The notes under the pieces are model-generated. The model made no database searches. It was given only the letters and a program-made list of their open reading frames with translations, and had not been told where the DNA came from. This document shows positions 57,824 through 64,000 of a DNA stretch of 64,000 nucleotides, piece by piece; position 1 is the stretch's first letter, and each line of letters opens with the position of its first letter. Location of the stretch: contig NZ_LOKX01000023.1 of the NCBI RefSeq assembly GCF_002211285.1, positions 1 to 64,000 of the forward strand, given 5' to 3'. The position numbers were made by a program, and so were the translations under genes. The stretch comes from Rhizobium sp. R635 (GTDB lineage: Bacteria; Pseudomonadota; Alphaproteobacteria; Rhizobiales; Rhizobiaceae).

Positions 57824-57843
57824 ACCACCACAACGAGCAGACC

Positions 57844-58890
57844 ATGACCGCATCACCCTTCGACCACCCTTTCCTCTCGGGCCTCATCGGCGACGACGAA
57901 ATCGCGCCTTACTTCTCCGCCGAGGCCGATCTACGCGTCATGCTTTCCTTCGAGGCGGCGCTTGCCAAGGCCGAAGCCGCCCATGGCCTCATCCCTGCCG
58001 AAGCAGCAAAACAGATCGCCGAGACCTGCACCAGCTTTTCCCCCGATCTCACCAGCCTGCGATCGGCAACGGCAAGGGACGGCGTTGTCGTCCCCGATCT
58101 CGTCAAGCAGCTGCGCACCGCTGTCGGCGAGGAAGCGGCCAAGAGCCTGCATCTCGGCGCCACCAGCCAGGATGTCATCGACACCAGCCTGATGATCCGC
58201 CTGAAGGCCATTACCTTCCTGTTTGCCGGCCGGCTTTCCACTATTACCGCAGGGCTCGATGCGCTCGACCGCCAGTTCGGCGGCAACCGGCTGATGGGTC
58301 ACACCCGCATGCAGGCGGCGATCCCGATCACCGTCTCCAACCGACTTGACGCCTGGCGCGCGCCGCTGATCACCTATCGCGACCGCCTGACCGAGCAGAG
58401 TTTTCCCGTCCAGTTCGGCGGGGCTGCCGGCACGCTCGACACGCTCGGGGCGCAAGGCCCGGCAATCCGCGCTTCGCTCGCCCAGGAGCTCGGCCTCACC
58501 GATGTCAGGCAGTGGCAGAGCGGGCGTCTGCCGATCGCCGACATCGCCGGTCTGTTCTCTTCGATTTCGGGCAGCCTCGGCAAGCTCGGCCAGGATATCG
58601 CGCTGCTCGCTCAAGCGAGCGACGAAATCGAAATCGCAGGCGGCGGCGCCTCCTCGGCGATGGCGCACAAGCAGAACCCCGTTTCCGCCGAAGTCCTGAT
58701 CTCGCTCGCCCGCTTCAACGCCACGGCGCTCTCGGGGATCCACCAGTCCCTCGTCCACGAACAGGAACGCTCGGGTGCCGCCTGGACGCTGGAATGGCTG
58801 CTCCTGCCGCAAATGACGATGGCGACCGCTGCGAGCCTGCGCCTCGCCGGAGAGCTGATAGGAAATATCAAGCGGCTTGGGACGATCTGA
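57844..58890 (+). CDS. pcaB: 3-carboxy-cis,cis-muconate cycloisomerase PcaB
   Basis: 348 aa, fumarase/aspartase superfamily. LGATSQDVIDTSLMIRL, the signature GGGASSAMAHKQNPV (SS..MxxKxNP) and GHTRMQAAIPI are present. It converts 3-carboxymuconate to 4-carboxymuconolactone. It is shorter than some homologues (about 450 aa), lacking the extra C-terminal domain, as in other rhizobia. A mosaic repeat of about 170 bp separates it from pcaG, and its ribosome-binding site is weak, so its translation may be reduced. Confidence 0.92.
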   Translation: MTASPFDHPFLSGLIGDDEIAPYFSAEADLRVMLSFEAALAKAEAAHGLIPAEAAKQIAETCTSFSPDLTSLRSATARDGVVVPDLVKQLRTAVGEEAAKSLHLGATSQDVIDTSLMIRLKAITFLFAGRLSTITAGLDALDRQFGGNRLMGHTRMQAAIPITVSNRLDAWRAPLITYRDRLTEQSFPVQFGGAAGTLDTLGAQGPAIRASLAQELGLTDVRQWQSGRLPIADIAGLFSSISGSLGKLGQDIALLAQASDEIEIAGGGASSAMAHKQNPVSAEVLISLARFNATALSGIHQSLVHEQERSGAAWTLEWLLLPQMTMATAASLRLAGELIGNIKRLGTI

Positions 58891-59222
58891 GGTCACAGTT
58901 GGGGACCGACGTCGCGGCAAAGCCATGCGGCGGGAATTCGGGCGACAAGGCGCGGCGATTTGCTTTTTCGATCGCGCGCAACCATCTAATAGGCATGACT
59001 TACGGGAAAATGTCCCCGCCCCCGGCAGCCCATTTACCGAAAACCAACCATACTGGGTTGCTTTCCGACGCGAAAGCCGATTGCTTAGGAAAATCTACTT
59101 CTTCTTCCGCTAGCGGTTAGGAGAATGAAAGGGGACGCAGGCAAACCCGTGGAATTCTGCTGCTTCGCATCGGGAAAAACTATGGTTACGATGGCGACGC
59201 GGGAAGGCCGGTTTGAAGAACG
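58891..59222. other. Intergenic region after pcaB
   Basis: 332 bases. Nothing recognisable beyond short open frames without ribosome-binding sites. It should hold the promoter of the MBL gene; GGTTTGAAGAACG precedes its ATG. Confidence 0.4.
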
Positions 59223-60053
59223 ATGACGACAGAACTGTTTCAAGTTAAATTTTGGGGTGTCCGCGGCAGTATTCCCGTATCGGGCCCCGAGTTCGACCGC
59301 TACGGCGGTAACACTTCCTGCATTGAGATCCGCTGCGGAAAGCATCGGATGATCTTCGACGCCGGCTCCGGCCTGCGCGAGGCCGGCCTGTCGATGCTCG
59401 CCGACGGCGTCAGCGATGTCGACCTGTTCTTCAGCCACTGCCACTACGACCACATCATCGGCCTGCCCTTTTTCAAGGCGATCTACTATCCCTCTATCAA
59501 CGTCACCATCTGGTCCGGCCATCTCGACGGCAAGATGAGCACGCGGGAAATGGTCGAGCAGTTCATCAGTCCGCCCTGGTTTCCCGTGAAGACCGACATC
59601 TGTCAGGCGACGATGAACTTCCGCGATTTCCATCCCGGCCAGGTGCTGACCCCGCATGAGGGCATCGAGATCAAGACCTTCATGCTGAACCATCCGGGCG
59701 GCGCCATCGGTTACCGTATCGAATGGCAGGGCCGGTCGATCGCCCTCGTCTACGACATCGAGCATATTCCCGGCGCTCACGATCCGGTCTCGCTGGAAAT
59801 GATGCGGGACGCCGACCTCGTCGTCTACGACTGCACCTACAATGAAGACGAGATGCAGCGTTTCAAAGGCTTCGGCCACTCAACCTGGCAGCACGGCACC
59901 GAGCTTGCCAGGATGGCGGGCGCCAAACGCTTCGCCCTGTTTCACCACGCCCCGTCCCGCACGGACGAACAGTTGGCTGAGATGGAAGCGCAGGCGCAGG
60001 CCGCCTTCCCCGAAGCCTTTGCCGCGCGCGACAATCAGACCGTGGTGATCTAG
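59223..60053 (+). CDS. MBL-fold metallo-hydrolase
   Basis: 276 aa. Metallo-beta-lactamase fold with FWGVRGSIPVSGPEFDRYGG at the N-terminus, the metal motif SHCHYDH (about residues 71-77, HxHxDH form), NHPGGAIGYRI and VYDCTYNEDE (bridging Asp), and FALFHHAPSRTDE near the end. Proteins with this RGSIPV start hydrolyse phosphodiesters or cyclic nucleotides in some lineages. Specific substrate unknown. Confidence 0.82.
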   Translation: MTTELFQVKFWGVRGSIPVSGPEFDRYGGNTSCIEIRCGKHRMIFDAGSGLREAGLSMLADGVSDVDLFFSHCHYDHIIGLPFFKAIYYPSINVTIWSGHLDGKMSTREMVEQFISPPWFPVKTDICQATMNFRDFHPGQVLTPHEGIEIKTFMLNHPGGAIGYRIEWQGRSIALVYDIEHIPGAHDPVSLEMMRDADLVVYDCTYNEDEMQRFKGFGHSTWQHGTELARMAGAKRFALFHHAPSRTDEQLAEMEAQAQAAFPEAFAARDNQTVVI

Positions 60054-60272
60054 CGACCTGTTAAAGGCCGTCTTCACTGTTTCCTACAGATCGACCTCGC
60101 AACCTCGACTGGGTATGCATGTCGATGGAACAGATGCTGCACCAGACCGTTTTTTTGGGAGCGCGCCGAGCAGCATGAAGCGATCGCGGGTGAGCCTTCG
60201 TGCCATCGTCGCCTCGCTCGATCTCCGAACGCATTCGGCCGCCCTAACTCCACACTCCTAAGGAGATTGCCG

Positions 60273-61005
60273 ATGATCACTCTCGTCCGGCATCGCCGGA
60301 TCACGGTCGCAGGCATCGAAACCTTTTATCGCGAGGCCGGCCGGCGAGATCCGCCGGTCCTGTTGCTGCCGCATGGGTATCCCTGCTCGTCCTATGAATT
60401 TCGCAACCTCATGCCGCGCCTTGCCGACCGCTGGCGTCTCATTGCGCCGGATTTTCCGGGTGCGGGCTACAGCGGCACGCCCGATGACTTCGACTACAGT
60501 TTCGATGGTTATGCCGTCTGGCTGGAGGCCTTCATCGATGCGGTCAAGGTCGATTGCTTCGCCCTCTATCTCCACGACTTCGGATCACCGATCGGCGCCC
60601 GGCTGGCAATCAGGGCTCCTCAGCGCGTCGTCGCGCTCATCATCCAGAACGGCGACATCCCCTATGAGGATGCGCTGGGGCCGAAATATGCGGATATCGA
60701 AGCGACGTGGTCGCTTCCGAGAGACGAGATGAAGAAAGTCTTGGCGGAGGCAATCAGCGAAGAGACGTTCAAGGAGGAATTCCTCAACGACTTGCCGCCG
60801 ACACTAGCCGACACCATTCCGCCCGACCTCTGTGTGGGGTCCCAATGACCACTATATGCCGGAAAAGTCGGCGCGGGCCTATCTGCGCGATCTGCCGGAG
60901 GCCGAACTCCATCTGCTGGGCGGCGGCCATTGGCTGCTCGAAACGCATCTCGATGAGGTCGTGGCGCTCATGCGAGAGTTCCTCGGGCGCGTTCATGCCG
61001 GGTGA
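60273..61005 (+). pseudogene. Decayed alpha/beta hydrolase (haloalkane dehalogenase-like)
   Basis: The frame from 60273 (start with AAGGAG) reads an alpha/beta hydrolase: LLLPHGYPCSSYEFRNLMPR, then APDFPGAGYSGTP, then a region expected to hold the nucleophile (LYLHDFGSPIGARLAIRAPQ). It ends abruptly in CVGSQ-stop at 60848. The true C-terminus continues in another frame from LWGPNDHYMPEKSARAYLRD to LGGGHWLLETHLDE (catalytic histidine) and a stop at 61005. Between them the cap/linker residues expected in an intact member are missing, so an internal deletion with a frame change broke the gene. Confidence 0.75.
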
Positions 61006-61008
61006 TCA

Positions 61009-61770
61009 CTACGTCGCGCGCGACGACAGAAATTCGGCCGTCGGCAACCACCGGACGGCCGGATGCCGGCCCGTCGCCGCGAACAAGGCCGACAGGAAGT
61101 CCCATGCGGCCGTATCATGCACCAGATGGTGAGCGAGCACGCCGACAGGCTCGGCGTTGCCGGCAAACCGGTCGCGAAGCTCCGCCACCAGCTCGGCCAC
61201 CAATTCCTCCTCGCTCCGCCCGCCGCGCGTGCCGTGCCAGTTGATGATATCGACATGGGTGTTGAGGAGCGGCACCGGGCCGTCCTGCCTTGCCCGCCCA
61301 TAGACGGAAAGTGCCTCAAATCCGAGCCCCGGCAGCGCCGGGATCAGGGCCGCGTCGATCCGGTTCCACGGTGGCACCAGCATCGGCAGGAAGCGGGCCG
61401 GATGCAGCCGCTCCAAGAGCTGGAAGCCTTCGCGCAATTCGCCGAGCACGACATCCGCCGGCCGGTCGCTGCCGAGTTCCTGCTTTTTTCGTTCCGGACC
61501 GGCGTAATTCGTATGAGACCAGCCATGGACCGCAACGGTGACGGCGGTCTCCTCCGCCAGGCGCGTGGCCAGTGCCTCGCCGGTCAGCCCGGGAATGACG
61601 GCGAGCGTCAGCGGAACCTCGTTCTCCCCGGCCAACGCCATCAGCGTCTCCAGCGCCGGCGTCGGCTCGACCGCGTCATCGTCGCGCAGCCAGAACCGCG
61701 CCACACGGTCGGCGGCCTGCCAGCGATCGAGCTCGCGGCGCAGGGGCTCCCAGGTGGTCCTGTCGGTCAT
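61009..61770 (-). CDS. Polysaccharide deacetylase family protein
   Basis: 253 aa. The RDDDAVEPTPAL segment (the D-D metal pair), VHGWSHTNYAG (HxxxH-type) and LVPPWNRIDAALIPALPGLG are deacetylase-like features. ATG 61770 has AGGAG 7 nt upstream. The start overlaps the stop of the glycosyltransferase (TGATG), so it is translationally coupled to it. It probably modifies a polysaccharide or glycan whose substrate is unknown. Confidence 0.72.
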   Translation of the reverse strand: MTDRTTWEPLRRELDRWQAADRVARFWLRDDDAVEPTPALETLMALAGENEVPLTLAVIPGLTGEALATRLAEETAVTVAVHGWSHTNYAGPERKKQELGSDRPADVVLGELREGFQLLERLHPARFLPMLVPPWNRIDAALIPALPGLGFEALSVYGRARQDGPVPLLNTHVDIINWHGTRGGRSEEELVAELVAELRDRFAGNAEPVGVLAHHLVHDTAAWDFLSALFAATGRHPAVRWLPTAEFLSSRAT

Positions 61771-62858
61771 CACGTCACTCCTGTTCCTGCCTTATCCCGT
61801 AAAATCCCGTCCAGCACGCGCGCCGCCATCGCAAGCGAGCGCTCCCCGAGTACGAAGCGCCGAGCCGCTTGCCCCATGGCGTCGCGCCTTTCCCTGTTGT
61901 CGAGCAAGACTGCCACGGCCTCGGCATAGGCTGTGATATCGCCCTCGGGCGTCAGCAGCCCGGTCACGCCGGTCTCGACGACCGCCGGCACTCCCGCCGT
62001 TTTCTGCGCCACGACAGGCAGGCCGGCGGCCTGAGCCTCCAGATAGGCAAGACCGTAGGCCTCGCCGCAACCCGGCCAGACATAAATGCCGCCTCGCCCG
62101 AGCAGCTCGGCGATTTCGGCGGCATTGCGCTCGCCCAGCCATTCGATACGGCCGGCAAAGCCGGCAAACAGCGCCTGCACCTCTTCCCGCATCGGACCGT
62201 CGCCGATGACTGCGAGAGTCCAGGGCCGCTCTTCGATCAGCCGGAGCGCTTTTGCAAGCATCGCGTAACTGCCCATCTTATCGCCGGTCCGCATCATGGC
62301 GACCGTCATCAGCCGGCGCGGATCGGGCCTCGGCGACGCGGTTTCGAAGAGCGTCGCATCTATGAAAGGTTTCAGGCGGGCAAGCCTTGCCGCCGGAAAA
62401 GCTGCTTCGAGCCCCGCCTGGTCGCGTTCCGTGAAGCTGATATTGACCGCCGCCTGCATGATCGCCCCACCGACCAGCTTCTGTCTGGCGGCCCAGCCGG
62501 TCCGGTCGCGTTTTGCCGCATAGGAGGCTTCGGCCGTGACATAGGGAATGGCGAACTCGGCGGAAATTGCAGGCCCGAAGGGGTCGGGCGATTTGTAATA
62601 GGGATGATAGCAGAACCAGAGCTCGGGTCGCGGCCCGGACTTCCATTTCAGCCGCAGCCGCTCCAGCTCGGCGGAGATGGCGGGTTCGAGCCCTGCCGCC
62701 GCTTCCGGCGCCGAGACATGGGTGCGGAACTCGGAAACGACCTCGACCTCGTGGCCGGCAAGCTCCAGCGCCCGGATCAACAGCCGCGCCATCAGCCGGT
62801 CGCCCGATGGCACCGGATGGTTCGGCGATTTCATCGGCGCGTAGAAAGCCACCCGCAT
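61770..62858 (-). CDS. Glycosyltransferase family 4 protein
   Basis: 362 aa, GT-B fold. The N-terminal Rossmann part starts MRVAFYAPMKSPNHPVPSGD. The C-terminal nucleotide-sugar domain has LAVIGDGPMREEVQALFAG, WLGERNAAEIAELL and the GT4 E-x7-E stretch GEAYGLAYLEAQAAGLPVVA. The start at ATG 62858 replaces an upstream frame to 63002 that lacks family sequence. It likely builds part of a surface glycan with the deacetylase next to it. Confidence 0.85.
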   Translation of the reverse strand: MRVAFYAPMKSPNHPVPSGDRLMARLLIRALELAGHEVEVVSEFRTHVSAPEAAAGLEPAISAELERLRLKWKSGPRPELWFCYHPYYKSPDPFGPAISAEFAIPYVTAEASYAAKRDRTGWAARQKLVGGAIMQAAVNISFTERDQAGLEAAFPAARLARLKPFIDATLFETASPRPDPRRLMTVAMMRTGDKMGSYAMLAKALRLIEERPWTLAVIGDGPMREEVQALFAGFAGRIEWLGERNAAEIAELLGRGGIYVWPGCGEAYGLAYLEAQAAGLPVVAQKTAGVPAVVETGVTGLLTPEGDITAYAEAVAVLLDNRERRDAMGQAARRFVLGERSLAMAARVLDGILRDKAGTGVT

Positions 62859-63043
62859 TGCGCATCCCTCACGTAAGACAGACTGTTTCCAAATCGGCGC
62901 TCGCTGCCGGGCGAAAAAATCCGCTATTGTCCCTTTCCCTAAAACTTGCGCATAAGCATATGGAATGTGATCGCGCTCGAGACAATTCCGCCTTTTTCCC
63001 AATCTCTATGGGCGCGCGGTTACATCGACAAGAACGGGAATGA

Positions 63044-64000
63044 ATGACGACGGCCTCAGTCACAGGGATTTTTTCGGAACGCTCGATCAGAAGGGCAAGG
63101 CTCGGTTCCGGCCTCGTCATTTTCATCTTCGTCCTCTTGCATTTGTCGAACCATGCACTCGGACTGATTTCGCTCGATGCCGCCGACAAGGCCCGCCACC
63201 TTTTCCTCGCCATCTGGCGTAATCCCGCCGGTACTGTGGTGTTCTACGCATCTGTCGTGATCCACATGACGCTGGTGCTGCGCGCCATCTATCTGCGCCG
63301 CAGCCTGGTCATGCCGAAGGGGGAAACGGCCCAGATCGTGCTCGGCCTGCTGATCCCGCTGCTTCTCATCGATCACGTCATCGGCACACGCACCGCCCAC
63401 GACCTCTACGGTTATATCGACGATTACGAGACCGTCGTCGAGCAGCTGTGGATCAAGAACCCGGCGAATGGCGCGCGGCAGGTGCTCGGCGTCATCGCCG
63501 TCTGGTTCCACGGCTGCATCGGCATCCATTTCTGGCTGCGCTACCGCCCGTGGTATGCAGGTGCTGCGCCACTGCTGCTGGCGCTGGCGATCCTCGTGCC
63601 GGTGCTCTCGGTTCTCGGCTTCGTGCAGATGGGGCGTACGCTTGCCGATCCCTCCTATCAACTGACGACCAATCCCTACGAGGTCAACGTCAACGCCCAC
63701 TATCTCTCCGACCCTGAGGTGCGCGCCCGGATCGCCGCGGTCCGTGCCGGGCTCTATGGCGCTTTCTCGTTCTCGCTGCTCGCCGTCGTTGCCGCCCGCG
63801 CCCGGCGCCGGCTGAAGGAGCGCATCGACCAGGTCGCCGTGCACTATCCGGGCGGCGAGGTGATCCGCGTGCCGCGCGGCTTCACGGTGCTGGAAGCAAG
63901 CCGGCTCGGCGGCCTGCCGCATTATTCGGTCTGCGGCGGCAAGGGCCAGTGCTCCACCTGCCGCGTGCAGATCCTCGGCGATTATGAAAGCCTGCCGATC
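63044..64000 (+). CDS. cyaC: Membrane-anchored adenylate cyclase with 2Fe-2S domain, N-terminal part (CyaC-like)
   Basis: 319 codons to the window edge, with no stop yet. The N-terminal half has about six membrane segments. Histidines are placed as in succinate:quinone oxidoreductase-type heme anchors (LHLSNHALG, VVIHMTLVL, LIDHVIGTRTAH, WFHGCIGIHFWLRY). After the membrane part comes a plant-type ferredoxin piece with CGGKGQCSTCRVQI (C-x5-C-x2-C; the fourth cysteine would be beyond the window). S. meliloti CyaC has this di-heme, quinone-sensing anchor and a C-terminal class III cyclase. The cyclase domain is out of view, so the assignment rests on architecture. Confidence 0.7.
   Translation, partial: MTTASVTGIFSERSIRRARLGSGLVIFIFVLLHLSNHALGLISLDAADKARHLFLAIWRNPAGTVVFYASVVIHMTLVLRAIYLRRSLVMPKGETAQIVLGLLIPLLLIDHVIGTRTAHDLYGYIDDYETVVEQLWIKNPANGARQVLGVIAVWFHGCIGIHFWLRYRPWYAGAAPLLLALAILVPVLSVLGFVQMGRTLADPSYQLTTNPYEVNVNAHYLSDPEVRARIAAVRAGLYGAFSFSLLAVVAARARRRLKERIDQVAVHYPGGEVIRVPRGFTVLEASRLGGLPHYSVCGGKGQCSTCRVQILGDYESLPI

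Overview
The window is high-GC alphaproteobacterial DNA and most resembles a Rhizobium of the leguminosarum/etli group. The evidence is the gene content: a bgsBA mixed-linkage glucan operon, an agp/mel alpha-galactoside locus, a complete hut set with HutF and HutG, pcaQ-pcaDCHGB, and a CyaC-like cyclase. Rhizobial palindromic intergenic repeats are also present. The density of catabolic and ABC-transport genes would suit a chromid or large plasmid, but nothing in the window proves the replicon type. No tRNA, rRNA, CRISPR array or intact insertion sequence was recognised.

Layout. 1-5 kb is accessory DNA: the tail of an ABC ATPase, a DUF4365/TPR protein, an HNH endonuclease, palindromic non-coding DNA, and a DUF1778/GNAT toxin-antitoxin pair under a 20-bp perfect palindrome. 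5-10.5 kb carries bgsB-bgsA (c-di-GMP-activated beta-glucan synthase), a small DUF551-like protein, a GGDEF diguanylate cyclase and an orphan protein. 10.7-17.8 kb is the most unusual block. It is a co-directional run of a cyclase/STAND-ATPase regulator, a YcaO protein, a TfuA protein, an HEMGH metallopeptidase and two small orphan proteins, closed by a terminator. It looks like an undescribed YcaO/TfuA peptide- or protein-modification locus related in logic to trifolitoxin and thioamide systems.

17.9-28 kb is an alpha-galactoside-type uptake and hydrolysis operon (GH4-agpA-agpB-agpC-agpD-GH4) with a divergent AraC regulator. 28-36.7 kb is mixed: a membrane/HhH-like protein, a methyltransferase, an XRE mini-operon, an 853-aa FAD/GcvT oxidoreductase and a PAP2 phosphatase. 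36.8-51.3 kb is histidine catabolism. It holds a polar amino-acid ABC transporter, a broken histidase-like gene lacking the MIO triad, two HutC-type repressors, hutF diverging from hutI-hutH-hutG-hutU-hutD, and palindromic HutC-type operators. Histidine is converted to urocanate (HutH), imidazolonepropionate (HutU), formiminoglutamate (HutI), formylglutamate (HutF) and glutamate (HutG).

51.4-54 kb has a J-domain protein, a DUF899 protein, a small disordered protein and an alpha/beta hydrolase. 54-58.9 kb is the protocatechuate branch of the beta-ketoadipate pathway, with pcaQ divergent from pcaDCHGB. 59-64 kb has an MBL-fold hydrolase, a decayed alpha/beta hydrolase, a deacetylase/GT4 pair, and the 5' part of a membrane-anchored, 2Fe-2S-containing cyclase cut by the window edge. 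Several start codons were reassigned here from Shine-Dalgarno placement.
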